Part shown: positions 1-7,696 of the stretch, piece by piece
Layout of the letters: every line of letters starts with the position of its first letter
How positions within the stretch are numbered: the first letter of the stretch is position 1
NCBI RefSeq assembly: GCF_040939125.1
Contig: NZ_CP162495.1
Coordinates: 496,001-560,000 of the forward strand
DNA: 64,000 bases
DNA from: Clostridium sp. BJN0013
GTDB taxonomy: Bacteria; Bacillota; Clostridia; Clostridiales; Clostridiaceae
Direction of reading: 5' to 3'
Translations under genes and position numbers: made by a program
Notes under the pieces: model-generated
Told to the model about the DNA's origin: nothing
The model's input: the letters and a program-made list of their open reading frames with translations, nothing else
Database searches by the model: none

Positions 1-2
1 CT

Positions 3-161
3 AATAATTTTAGAAGTATAAAAATGTATGGGAAACCATTTATCAGTATTAGTGCAGTGCTTTTGTATTTGGCAAGTAATAATCATTTTGAAGAATATAT
101 AATTGATTTATATTGGGAATATGTTAATGATGTTGAATTTGAAGTTATAAAATTTTCTTAA
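3..161 (+). CDS. Partial CDS, C-terminal end of an unrecognised protein
   Basis: An open frame enters from the left edge of the window and runs 52 codons to a TAA. It ends ...EVIKFS and is rich in aromatic and acidic residues (DLYWEYVND). The start lies outside the window, so length and family cannot be judged. The short genes after it look decayed, so this may also be a remnant. I do not recognise the family. Confidence 0.4.
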   Translation, partial: NNFRSIKMYGKPFISISAVLLYLASNNHFEEYIIDLYWEYVNDVEFEVIKFS

Positions 162-274
162 AAAGTTATAATAATGTATATAAATTTTTGATATTAAGAT
201 ATAATGTGTACTATGTATAATTATAGTAATTGTTTCTTTTTAAGACAAAATCAAAAGAGTAGGATGTGTAAATA

Positions 275-537
275 ATGGAGCAGAAAATTAAAGAACTCAC
301 GTTATTGTTGTTATACTTAACTTCCTGGGAAGAAGATTGTAAACCATACAAATTTAAAAGAAGTTGGAAAGGATATAATTTTGAAATACTTGATAAATTA
401 AAAGATCAAGGATTTATTAATATGGTAGCCACAAATCTAAATCAGTGTATTTTACGGATGAAGGTATAAAGAAAGCTGAAGAATTAATGTGTAGCTATCT
501 TAAAAATTCTAAGTCAAATGAAAAAGAAAAAATATAG
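275..537 (+). pseudogene. DUF6429-like small protein, frameshifted
   Basis: The ATG at 275 opens a 64-codon frame beginning MEQKIKELTLLLLYLTSWEE, which I recognise from memory as the start of the DUF6429 family (small, unknown function). The expected C-terminus (SVYFTDEGIKKAEEL) is present but in another frame, from about base 430 to a TAG at 537. One frame change near 425-435 therefore separates the halves. It is either a pseudogene or a sequencing error. A Cys-rich ORF overlaps its last 20 bases. Confidence 0.65.
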
Positions 538-694
538 GTGCCCTTACTGCGGAGCATTGTCGCTAGATGAAGAAAATAGCTGGGATATTTGTGCACTGTG
601 TGACTGGGATTTAGAATTATTTATGTTTACTTTGGTATCGGATGGTATTTCATCAGGCCTCAAAGTAATTTTTATTCTCAATTTTTATATCTGA
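518..694 (+). pseudogene. CPCC-type cysteine-rich small protein, 3' end degraded
   Basis: The ATG at 518 opens a 58-residue frame beginning MKKKKYRCPYCGALSLDEEN and continuing with CALCDW. The paired CxxC knuckles with an intervening W match the cysteine-rich CPCC family, likely a small zinc-binding protein. The family's usual tail after the second knuckle is not seen; the frame drifts into hydrophobic sequence, and other frames carry family-like fragments. It is probably decayed. It overlaps the end of the DUF6429-like gene. Confidence 0.5.
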
Positions 695-735
695 ACTTTT
701 ATCAGATAATGCTATGCTAACTATAACGGTTATTG

Positions 736-767
736 AAAACACCAGAATCAAATTTTTGGTGTTTTTA
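736..767 (+). terminator. Rho-independent terminator
   Basis: A perfect 9-bp stem (AAAACACCA / TGGTGTTTT) with a 12-base loop ends in a T run. It closes the group of small broken genes upstream. Confidence 0.7.
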
Positions 768-844
768 TATATTGCTGTAATATTCAAGAGGAATATAATT
801 GTTTGTATCGAATATTATAATTGTAACATGTTTGGATTAGGTGG

Positions 845-994
845 TTGTTTACATTAACTGATGACAATATTGAAGAGCTATGTGAATATTTAGATAAAGT
901 ATGTAACCTCATTCTTGATTTAGTATGCTGTGTAAAGAGGTTGAAAGAAAGTAAAATAACATTACTGGATAGATGGGAATGGAATTGGAGTTAA
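845..994 (+). CDS. Possible 49-residue protein upstream of the large HhH/sigma4 gene
   Basis: A TTG-started frame begins MFTLTDDNIEELCEYLDKV and ends in a tryptophan-rich tail (DRWEWNWS). It stops 15 bases before the next gene. The purine-rich AGGTGG abuts the TTG, which is too close for a good ribosome site, so translation is doubtful. The composition (amphipathic, acidic, 3 Trp at the end) looks protein-like. I do not recognise it. Confidence 0.25.
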   Translation: MFTLTDDNIEELCEYLDKVCNLILDLVCCVKRLKESKITLLDRWEWNWS

Positions 995-1009
995 CAGAAA
1001 GGAATGCTG

Positions 1010-3586
1010 ATGTCAGTGTGTAAAGAGTGTAATAGAGAATATGATGAAACAATGTTTTTACAATATCCGTCTTGTTTAATTGAGCAGGAAAGTTCTGATG
1101 AAAAAGTTGACTGCCAGAATACAAATGGTAAAGTTAAAATAGCTGAAGTATTTTCGGAAAATGCCTATAATCTTTTCGTCAAGTACTGTACAGCACACAA
1201 CCTAAAATATATCAATGACTTGAGATCTTTTGATTTTAACGAACTCAGAAAAGTGCCGGGTATTGGGAAAAAGAAAATTGATAGTATAATTGCCCGCTTT
1301 AGAAAATTTCCTGAATTGGCAGAAAAAAATTTAACAAAAGAAGTTGAGAACGTTATTGATACTATGTTTAATGAAATAGATGAAAGTATCTTAGATCTAA
1401 ATATAGGATGTCTAAATACTTTAGATATCAAGTTGCGTACGTTGCATACTCTTGAAAGTAATGGATATACATATTTGAGAGATTTAGAGAATATTTCTAG
1501 AGAGCAATTGACAGATATAGTTGGTAAAAGGAATATAGAAAAGTTTGAAAATATTCAACAAGATTTTAAAAAAAATCTGACAGAATTTCTTGAAATAGTG
1601 TTGGAAAATCTATCAGATAAAGAAGAATATAAAATGTTTTTGAAACGAGCCAATGGATTTACTTTACAGGAAATTGCTAATGAAAGGGAAATAACCAGAG
1701 AAAGAGTGCGCCAAATTCTAAAAAATTTTAATTTGAAAATATCAATTTTTATAGATTTAATTATAAAACGAGCAATAGATCAAAAAGGGTATGCAACGGT
1801 TCAGGAACTGCTGGGTATATATAATAATGATGATTATGATAAGATTCTAATTTCATCATGCATTCAAAATGAACAGTTGGAATACCTTGATTTTGCAGAT
1901 GTATTTGTTGCTAAAAGAAAAGATGAAAAATCTACGGAAGATATTATATTTCAAATTGCTTCAGAATTTGTTGGTGATGGAAAAGATTTATATGAGAATT
2001 CAGAAGAACTTGAGATGATAATGAGTGATAAAGGATTTCCATATATACAATGCGGTGAGTTTATTAATTTAATACAAAAATATGGATATAGATTATATGG
2101 CCACTATGCCGTCAAAGGAAAACAATCATATGGGTATTTGTGTTCAATGCTGGTTGCAAAGGAATTCCCTAATGGAATAAAACTATATGAAAGCAAAGAT
2201 TTAGATAAACTCAGAAAACTTGCATTGAGGGAGTACGGTGATTTGGGACTGCCTGACAGCAATAGAGCATTGAGTGCAAGAATATCAAATTTCTTGATTT
2301 TATGTGGCCGGGGGATGGCTATAGCTGAAAAAAACGTTCATGTGGAGATGTCTACTATAGATGAGATTAAAGAATGTATCGACAGATCGGAAGAATCAAT
2401 TATATTTTATACAGAATTGTTCTCGAAATTTGAAAGAATTTTAAAAATAACAAGCAATATATATAATTACAATTTTCTACATGGAATTTTAATGTTGTAT
2501 TATCCAGATGAATATGATTATTCTAAAGATTATTTGCAGAAGAAGTCAACCGGCAATGTTTCTGGAAGTTTAACGAAACGTATTAAAGATTTTATCATTA
2601 GTAAGAATAGGCCTGTTAGTAAAAACGAGCTGAAAGCTGAGTTTGCAGGATTTTCAGATGCAATGATTGTCAGGGCAGTAAGTGAAGATAAAGATCTGTT
2701 CCAATGGGAATATAATTATTACAGCTGTATACAAATTATTAGCATTGATAACAGTATTATAAATTATTTAAAGTCAATTATAAAGTATATTATGGATGCA
2801 AATAACGGGTATTGTAGTGAAGGTATGTTGTATGAAACTGCGAAAGAACTATTGGGAAATTTTATGGATGTAAATAATGTCGTATTTCCAATAAACTTAT
2901 TCTATATATGCGCTTGTTTGTTTGATGGTCTGTATGATTTTAGACACCCCCACATTGGACAAAAAGGTGTATTTCACGATGTATCGACAAAAAATGTTGT
3001 ACTGCATTTACTTGGTGATACAGGTAAAATATCATTTAAAAAATATAGCGTGACAGCTGAAAGGTTTAAGTGGTCTGCAGCGACTACAGGTTCTGTTTTT
3101 GCCAATATTGAAAGTGACTATGTAAGGGTGTCATATGATACATATATACGAAAGGATTTATTTAGTATTAGTGATACCGCAATTCATGAAATTGAGAGTA
3201 AATTAGTAAAATTTATGAAGTTCAGTATACTTCCATTAATTAATTTTAATGAATGGGATGAGTTGCCCGATATAAGAGGATATGGATGGAATATTTTCTT
3301 ACTAAATTCTATAATATGCAATTTTGGATGTAAGTTGAGGATAATTGATCCAAGAATAAAGGATAGAAGGTACCAGAAGGGTATTATTGTTTATAAGGAT
3401 TCTAAATTAACAGAATATCCAGAAGTTATTACTTATGTATTGAAACAGAATGGAATGACTGAATTATCGGAAGGCAAGTTGCTTTCTTTTATGGTCACTA
3501 ACGGTCTAACCTATAAAGTGATTCCGAGAGAGTTGTATAATGCAGGATGTATTAATTACATTAATGGGAAATTTTTATGCCAATAA
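1010..3586 (+). CDS. Large DNA-binding protein with HhH, alpha-CTD-like and sigma-4-like regions
   Basis: This is an 858-residue protein. I chose the ATG at 1010 because AAAGG lies about 8 bases upstream; the ATG at 1004 is too close to it. Counting from 1004, a short CxxC knuckle opens the protein (CKEC), followed by a helix-hairpin-helix VPGIGKKK (residues 84-91). Next comes a segment like the RNA polymerase alpha C-terminal domain (about 134-185) and a sigma-region-4-like helix-turn-helix (about 213-242, with EIANEREITRERVRQIL). The middle and C-terminus are long and helical; one part near residue 525 (NRPVSKNELKAEF) resembles a HARE-type winged helix. Nucleic-acid binding and a role in transcription are inferred; no enzyme motif was seen. 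It stands alone between the decayed genes and a spore protein gene. Confidence 0.6.
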   Translation: MSVCKECNREYDETMFLQYPSCLIEQESSDEKVDCQNTNGKVKIAEVFSENAYNLFVKYCTAHNLKYINDLRSFDFNELRKVPGIGKKKIDSIIARFRKFPELAEKNLTKEVENVIDTMFNEIDESILDLNIGCLNTLDIKLRTLHTLESNGYTYLRDLENISREQLTDIVGKRNIEKFENIQQDFKKNLTEFLEIVLENLSDKEEYKMFLKRANGFTLQEIANEREITRERVRQILKNFNLKISIFIDLIIKRAIDQKGYATVQELLGIYNNDDYDKILISSCIQNEQLEYLDFADVFVAKRKDEKSTEDIIFQIASEFVGDGKDLYENSEELEMIMSDKGFPYIQCGEFINLIQKYGYRLYGHYAVKGKQSYGYLCSMLVAKEFPNGIKLYESKDLDKLRKLALREYGDLGLPDSNRALSARISNFLILCGRGMAIAEKNVHVEMSTIDEIKECIDRSEESIIFYTELFSKFERILKITSNIYNYNFLHGILMLYYPDEYDYSKDYLQKKSTGNVSGSLTKRIKDFIISKNRPVSKNELKAEFAGFSDAMIVRAVSEDKDLFQWEYNYYSCIQIISIDNSIINYLKSIIKYIMDANNGYCSEGMLYETAKELLGNFMDVNNVVFPINLFYICACLFDGLYDFRHPHIGQKGVFHDVSTKNVVLHLLGDTGKISFKKYSVTAERFKWSAATTGSVFANIESDYVRVSYDTYIRKDLFSISDTAIHEIESKLVKFMKFSILPLINFNEWDELPDIRGYGWNIFLLNSIICNFGCKLRIIDPRIKDRRYQKGIIVYKDSKLTEYPEVITYVLKQNGMTELSEGKLLSFMVTNGLTYKVIPRELYNAGCINYINGKFLCQ

Positions 3587-3741
3587 AGATGGAACAGTAT
3601 TCAAATTATAAAAAAAGGTATATAATTTATTTATACAGATATTTTTCCACATATTCATCCAATTCCCTAGAGTATTTTTTGTAGAAATGTACAAACTTTA
3701 AATGTAAGCAGTAAATATTACTATAAAAAGGAGTGTTTGTT

Positions 3742-3939
3742 GTGGCATATAACAGTAATAAATTAGTAGTACCACAAGCTAGAGAAGCTTTAAATCAGTT
3801 TAAAATGGAATCAGCTAAGGAAGTAGGAGTAAATCTGAAAAATGGTTATAATGGAGATCTTACTTCAAGAGAAGCTGGTTCTGTAGGTGGAAACATGGTT
3901 AAGAAAATGATTGAAGCTTATGAACAGAATTTAAAGTAA
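3742..3939 (+). CDS. Small acid-soluble spore protein, alpha/beta type
   Basis: This 65-residue protein binds spore DNA and protects it from UV and heat damage in the dormant spore core. Visible are the family's conserved blocks: LVVPQAREALNQFKMESAKE, then the GPR-protease region, then TSREAGSVGGNMVKKMIE near the C-terminus. I chose the GTG at 3742, which has AAAGGAG 8 bases upstream, rather than the earlier in-frame GTG that overlaps that ribosome site. The gene is monocistronic and ends at a strong terminator. Expression in the forespore is expected from the family; no clear sigma-G promoter could be assigned. Confidence 0.95.
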   Translation: MAYNSNKLVVPQAREALNQFKMESAKEVGVNLKNGYNGDLTSREAGSVGGNMVKKMIEAYEQNLK

Positions 3940-4024
3940 AAGGTAGCATGTAATAAAGTGTATGCAGTTCTAAATACAAGACGCACACTTTATTTGGAAG
4001 TGTATAAAACCATTATTAATAATA

Positions 4025-4065
4025 AAAACTCCAGTTTAGTTTTTAAGCTGGAGTTTTAGTTTTTC
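4025..4065 (+). terminator. Rho-independent terminator after the spore protein gene
   Basis: A perfect 10-bp stem (AAAACTCCAG / CTGGAGTTTT) with a 13-base loop is followed by AGTTTTT. Confidence 0.85.
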
Positions 4066-4145
4066 GATTTTTTAATTATTTTATTATTCTAAAGGTTATC
4101 ATTGCTATATTCATAGCTTTTTCAAAGTAAAACATAAGCAATAAT

Positions 4146-4161
4146 ACTTCTTCGAAGAAGT
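4146..4161. repeat. 16-bp perfect palindrome followed by T run
   Basis: ACTTCTTCGAAGAAGT is a perfect palindrome followed by TTTTTC. It lies about 150 bases upstream of the superoxide dismutase start. It could be a tight terminator hairpin or a regulator site; nothing else in 4066-4308 was recognised. Confidence 0.5.
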
Positions 4162-4308
4162 TTTTCTAAAATTTATTTCATAATGGTTTATTGATAATTA
4201 TTAATATAGACAGAATGGTCAATCATGTATATAGCGTTGACAATAATCTTTAGTTGGTATAAAATGTTATTATAAAATAATACTTTAACATAGAAAGGGG
4301 AAATTAAA

Positions 4309-4902
4309 ATGAGTCACGTTTTACCAAAATTACCTTATGATTATAATGCATTGGAACCATATTACGATGAACAGACTGTAAAATTACATCATGATATACA
4401 TCATAAAGGATATGTAGATGGTCTAAATGCAGCAGAGGCTAAACTTAAAGAAGCAAGAGAAAGTGGAGATTATTCACTTGTAAAACATTGGGAAAAAGAA
4501 TTGGCTTTCCACGGCAGCGGTCACATACTACATAAGATTTTTTGGGAAAATATGAAGCCAAATGGCGGAGGCACTCCTTCCGGTGAAGTATCTGAAAAAA
4601 TTAATGAATTTTTTGGAAGTTTTGAAGCATTTAAGGATCAGTTTACAAAGGCAGCTATTGCAGTGGAGGGATCAGGATGGTGTGCTCTTGTATGGAATAA
4701 TATATTTAACAAGTTAGAGATATTGCAAATTGAAAAACATCAAAATTTGACTCAATGGGGCAGTACACCTATACTTGTAGTTGATGTATGGGAACATGCG
4801 TACTATTTGAAATATCAAAATAAGAGAGCAGATTTTGTTAATAACTGGTGGAATCTAATTAATTGGGAAGATGTAAACAAAAAATTATCAGAAGTTAAAT
4901 AA
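4309..4902 (+). CDS. sodA: Superoxide dismutase, Fe/Mn type
   Basis: The 197-residue enzyme converts superoxide to oxygen and hydrogen peroxide in the cytoplasm. It shows the N-terminal LPKLPYDYNALEPYYDE block, the first metal His (KLHHDIHHKGYV) and the second His in AFHGSGHILHKIFW. The C-terminal signature DVWEHAYYLKY supplies the Asp and His ligands. Length is normal for the Fe/Mn family, but the choice of metal cannot be read from sequence alone. AAAGGGGAAATTAAA precedes the ATG. The gene is single. In an anaerobe it would serve defence during oxygen exposure. Confidence 0.95.
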   Translation: MSHVLPKLPYDYNALEPYYDEQTVKLHHDIHHKGYVDGLNAAEAKLKEARESGDYSLVKHWEKELAFHGSGHILHKIFWENMKPNGGGTPSGEVSEKINEFFGSFEAFKDQFTKAAIAVEGSGWCALVWNNIFNKLEILQIEKHQNLTQWGSTPILVVDVWEHAYYLKYQNKRADFVNNWWNLINWEDVNKKLSEVK

Positions 4903-4984
4903 AATGAGAATTTAAATGAATATGTTGAAAATTAAATTTTAAAGGTGGAAAATTAGAATGCAAAAGTATTTTAAATGTAGTTAC

Positions 4985-5050
4985 GTTGGTGTAAATTAAT
5001 TATTTATAATTATATTTATATAGAGTATATAAATATTAAAATACACCAAC
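4985..5050. repeat. Inverted repeat with 48-base AT-rich centre
   Basis: GTTGGTGTA at 4985-4993 is repeated inverted as TACACCAAC at 5042-5050. The stretch between sodA and the PepSY gene also holds a 13-codon frame after AAAGGTGG (4959-5000, MQKYFKCSYVGVN), possibly a gene remnant. Confidence 0.45.
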
Positions 5051-5106
5051 ATCTATTATCTGAATATAATAATTGAGTAAGTAATAAAGTAGAAGATGAT
5101 TAATTA

Positions 5107-5346
5107 ATGATAGGTTATTTTTATAACTTATGGGATGGCTACTGGAGAAATTATCGCATTGACACTGAGACAGCTGTGCAAATTGCATTACAAAGAGTTC
5201 CAGGCCAATTAATAAAAATTGAAGTGGACATGGAAGATGGTTTTTTAACTTATGAAATTAGTATTAGATCTAATGATGGCTTAATGTATGAAGTTAAGAT
5301 GGATGCTAATACTGGTGAAATACTTGAAGTTGACAGAAATGATTAA
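5107..5346 (+). CDS. PepSY-domain small protein
   Basis: This 79-residue protein consists almost entirely of one PepSY unit. It has the alpha helix TETAVQIALQRVPG, then the strands EVDMEDGFLTYEISIRS, and then YEVKMDANTGEILEVDR, the family's hallmark end. PepSY domains are known as peptidase inhibitor or modulator modules, usually extracytoplasmic. No signal peptide is visible here, so this copy may be cytoplasmic or N-terminally shortened. No partner peptidase is adjacent. Confidence 0.75.
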   Translation: MIGYFYNLWDGYWRNYRIDTETAVQIALQRVPGQLIKIEVDMEDGFLTYEISIRSNDGLMYEVKMDANTGEILEVDRND

Positions 5347-5518
5347 CTTATGGGAGCTCAAGGCAGAGCTTCCTTTTTATGTGCGCCCGCCACTTCTTAA
5401 AAGAATAAAGGAACAGATTGAAAAACTCACTGAAATGGTGTCCAAAGAGGATTATAGAAATATAATAAATGAAAGAATATTTTGGTATAGTAATTTCCCT
5501 GCCCTTATGCTATATTAA
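5339..5518 (+). CDS. Possible 59-residue protein overlapping the PepSY gene end
   Basis: The ATG at 5339 overlaps the last codons of the PepSY gene in another frame. The frame reads MINLWELKAELPFYVRPPLL and then a charged amphipathic stretch. It ends 8 bases before the fluoride riboswitch. No ribosome site is clear except by coupling. I do not recognise it, and it may be a remnant. Confidence 0.3.
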   Translation: MINLWELKAELPFYVRPPLLKRIKEQIEKLTEMVSKEDYRNIINERIFWYSNFPALMLY

Positions 5519-5525
5519 AATCAAT

Positions 5526-5609
5526 AAGGTGATGGAGTTCACCATAACCGCAGAAATGCTGATGACTCCTACAAATAACATTCTGTTATTTGTAGGAGTC
5601 ATTTTGTTT
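5526..5609 (+). promoter_or_regulatory. Fluoride riboswitch (crcB motif)
   Basis: GGTGATGGAGTTCACC (5528-5543), then ATAACCGC and GCTGATGACTCCTAC match the conserved fluoride aptamer, including the pseudoknot partners. The 3' arm (5564-5579) doubles as the 5' side of a 16-bp terminator. Binding of fluoride would therefore favour read-through into the two fluoride channel genes downstream, the known logic of this class. Confidence 0.95.
5564..5609 (+). terminator. Riboswitch-controlled terminator
   Basis: A 16-bp perfect stem pairs 5564-5579 with 5585-5600 across a 5-base loop, followed by ATTTTGTTT. The left arm overlaps the conserved GATGACTCCTAC of the aptamer, so folding is mutually exclusive with the ligand-bound form. 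Confidence 0.9.
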
Positions 5610-5652
5610 AAAGTGGCTCTGAAATAATTACACAGGACAAGGAGACAAAGAA

Positions 5653-6096
5653 ATGAGAAAGTATATATTTATTAGCATTGGAGGTATTTTAGGTGCTATA
5701 TTAAGGTATGTTATCAGAAATATTCCTATTGCTCATTATCATGGGAGCATTCCCTTAAATACTTTGATTATCAATATTACAGGAAGTTTTATTTTGGCTT
5801 TGGTTTTAACGGCGGCTTATGAAGTTTTAGAACTTGATTCTGACATTCGGCTCGGGATTGCCACAGGCTTTATAGGAGCGTATACCACTTTTTCCACATT
5901 ATGCAAGGAAACTGTGATATTGTTTTCTGAAGGGGATTATTTCTCAGCAATCTCCTATGTAACTGTTTCAACCATGTTAGGAATTGTTGCAGTGTATTTG
6001 GGCGTCGTGCTTGCCAGAGAGGTTGTAGTAAAATTAATTAATAAGGAAGATAAAAAGTTAGAAGAAGAATCAATTAATGAAAGCGGGTCGGATTGA
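5653..6096 (+). CDS. crcB: Fluoride exporter CrcB/Fluc, first subunit
   Basis: The 147-residue membrane protein exports fluoride as one half of a dual-topology channel. It shows four membrane segments, the GGILGAILRYVIR start, and the pore/sodium signature GFIGAYTTFSTLCKE. The C-terminus has a charged tail (KEDKKLEEESINESG), longer than usual. It sits under the fluoride riboswitch, and its stop overlaps the start of the second crcB by 4 bases. Two unequal crcB genes in tandem usually form an antiparallel heterodimer. Confidence 0.95.
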   Translation: MRKYIFISIGGILGAILRYVIRNIPIAHYHGSIPLNTLIINITGSFILALVLTAAYEVLELDSDIRLGIATGFIGAYTTFSTLCKETVILFSEGDYFSAISYVTVSTMLGIVAVYLGVVLAREVVVKLINKEDKKLEEESINESGSD

Positions 6097-6464
6097 ATAT
6101 GAATTTTGTTTTTGTGGGGATAGGCGGTGCATTTGGAAGTTTAGCTAGGTATCAATTAGGAAAAGTTATTTCACAGAAATCTGTGACTACGTTCCCTGTC
6201 GGTACTTTTACAATCAATATAACAGGCGCTATTCTTTTAGGCATGGTCAGCAGTTTGGATATTAGTAAGAATATGTACCTGTTATTTGGAGATGGCTTCC
6301 TGGGGGCATATACTACATTTTCAACATTTATGTATGAAGGGTTTAATTTGTTTCAGGAAAACGAGAAACTGAATGCATTTATTTATATTTTGGGTTCTTT
6401 GATTTTGGGTATCATTGGCTACACGTTAGGTTTTTGGTTAGGCAATCTTGTTAAAATAATATAA
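6093..6464 (+). CDS. crcB: Fluoride exporter CrcB/Fluc, second subunit
   Basis: The 123-residue partner of the upstream gene has the same plan: GGAFGSLARYQLGK at the start, FPVGTFTINITGA, and the signature GFLGAYTTFSTFMYEG. Four hydrophobic segments are seen. Translational coupling by a 4-base overlap suggests stoichiometric assembly with the first subunit as a heterodimeric channel (inferred from known paired Fluc systems). Confidence 0.95.
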   Translation: MNMNFVFVGIGGAFGSLARYQLGKVISQKSVTTFPVGTFTINITGAILLGMVSSLDISKNMYLLFGDGFLGAYTTFSTFMYEGFNLFQENEKLNAFIYILGSLILGIIGYTLGFWLGNLVKII

Positions 6465-6488
6465 GAAAAAGGAAAGGTGGATAAACAT

Positions 6489-6830
6489 ATGGATATCAAG
6501 GGAAAATGTAAGATTTTAAAAATCTATATTGGTGAGGATTCCATGTATAAAAAACATAATCTTTATCATGCAATTGTCTTTAAGCTCAAAGAATTAGGAA
6601 TAGCTGGAGTGACTGTTACAAGAGGAATAGAAGGTTATGGTAAGGGAAAAAGATTAAGAACAATGAGAATTCTGGACCTTAGCTCAAGCCTGCCAATTAT
6701 CGTGGAAGCCATCGATGTACAAGAGCGCATCGAAAAGGCTATACCGGCTATGGAAGAAATGGTGAATGAGGGGCTAATTTTGATTACAGATGTAGATGTT
6801 ATAAAATACGGCAGAGAACAGACAAATTAG
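6489..6830 (+). CDS. DUF190 family protein
   Basis: This protein of 113 residues has the DUF190 pattern: LKIYIGEDSMYKKHNLYHAI, then GIAGVTVTRGIEGYG, and a ferredoxin-like C-terminus ending DVDVIKYG. I chose the ATG at 6489 because AAAGGTGG precedes it by about 9 bases; the GTG at 6477 lies inside that site. DUF190 proteins are PII-like in fold and are commonly found next to crcB. A regulatory role in fluoride export is inferred from the operon only. Confidence 0.85.
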   Translation: MDIKGKCKILKIYIGEDSMYKKHNLYHAIVFKLKELGIAGVTVTRGIEGYGKGKRLRTMRILDLSSSLPIIVEAIDVQERIEKAIPAMEEMVNEGLILITDVDVIKYGREQTN

Positions 6831-6838
6831 CAACTGTA

Positions 6839-6979
6839 ATGGAAAATATTGACATAGGTCAATTGGCAAATATGTTACTGATGGATCAGACTACAGTAAC
6901 CCGTAATATTGAGATTCTAAGAAAAAAGGGATATGTTAATTTTAATTTTTCATCCATTTACTCAATAAAAGTAGCATAA
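6839..6979 (+). pseudogene. MarR-family fragment
   Basis: A 46-codon frame reads IDIGQLANMLLMDQTTVTRN and then IEILRKKGYV, the recognition-helix region of a MarR regulator. The N-terminal dimer helix and the wing are missing, and the frame ends in unrelated sequence. It lies directly upstream of an intact but different MarR gene, so it is likely the residue of an older regulator. Confidence 0.6.
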
Positions 6980-6986
6980 TAATCGA

Positions 6987-7058
6987 TTAGGGACCTAAAT
7001 ATTTGTGTTGACATTTAATAAAAGAGTTGGTATACTAAAATTAAATTAGGTACCTAAA
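6987..7058 (+). promoter_or_regulatory. Promoter with two MarR-type operators
   Basis: TTGACA (7008-7013) and TATACT (7031-7036) are 17 bases apart. TTAGGTACCTAA (7046-7057) is a perfect palindrome just after the -10 box, and TTAGGGACCTAA (6987-6998) lies just before the -35 box. The pair flanks the promoter of the MarR gene at 7089, which suggests autorepression. Confidence 0.8.
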
Positions 7059-7088
7059 TTAATTTCAACATATTTAGGAGGAAAAATT

Positions 7089-7658
7089 ATGTCAAAAATA
7101 AATTTAAATGATTTGTATTGTACTTTACATCGTTTGAACAGGCAGATGCATCGTGTATACCATAAAGAAGGTTATAGAAAGGGTAGACTTTATCACGGGC
7201 AGGCGAACTTGTTATTGTTAATTTCCCAAAATGATGGTGCCAGTCAGAGAGAATTGGGAGAACAGATGGATATACGTCCATCTTCCATGACTGAAATGTT
7301 GACGAAGTTAGAACAGAATGGTCTGATTGTGAAGAAACGGGACGACAAGGACCAGCGGGTAATGCATATTTATTTAACTGAAGAAGGTAAAAAAGCATCT
7401 GAGAAAATTACTGAAAGTAAAGATACACTTGCAGAATCTTTGTTTACAGGTTTAACAGAGGATGAACAAGAACAATTACTTATTCTTACTCAAAAATTGT
7501 GTGCAAGTTTAGAAATGATTGAGAATTCTCATGGAGAGGAGATATACCATAGACATGGGCTTGGTCATCATGGTGGGCATTGTCATGATTTCTGGAAAGA
7601 AAATGGTATACATCATAGGCATGGATATCATCATGGATATTATTCTGAGTATGAGTAA
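7089..7658 (+). CDS. MarR-family regulator with histidine-rich tail
   Basis: The 189-residue protein has a winged helix typical of MarR: SQRELGEQMDIRPSSMTEML and then KLEQNGLIVKKRDDKDQRVM. After residue 150 the tail is packed with His and Gly (HRHGLGHHGGHCHDFW, then HHRHGYHHGYY). This tail could bind a metal such as Ni, Zn or Cu, but that is inference. AGGAGG precedes the ATG. Two TTAGGNNCCTAA sites flank its promoter, so it probably controls itself. A Fur-family gene follows 38 bases downstream, probably in one operon, which supports a metal or peroxide link. Confidence 0.85.
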   Translation: MSKINLNDLYCTLHRLNRQMHRVYHKEGYRKGRLYHGQANLLLLISQNDGASQRELGEQMDIRPSSMTEMLTKLEQNGLIVKKRDDKDQRVMHIYLTEEGKKASEKITESKDTLAESLFTGLTEDEQEQLLILTQKLCASLEMIENSHGEEIYHRHGLGHHGGHCHDFWKENGIHHRHGYHHGYYSEYE

Positions 7659-7696
7659 ACCAATAGTTTAAAATTATAAATATAGGATTGAATATT

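Noticed and set aside
909-1431. Minus-strand open frames over the start of the 858-residue gene
   Set aside because: They overlap a longer, clearly coding frame with recognisable motifs and have no ribosome sites or family features.
4237-4263. TTGACA...TATAAA as the sodA promoter
   Set aside because: The spacing is 15 bases, too short to call with confidence.
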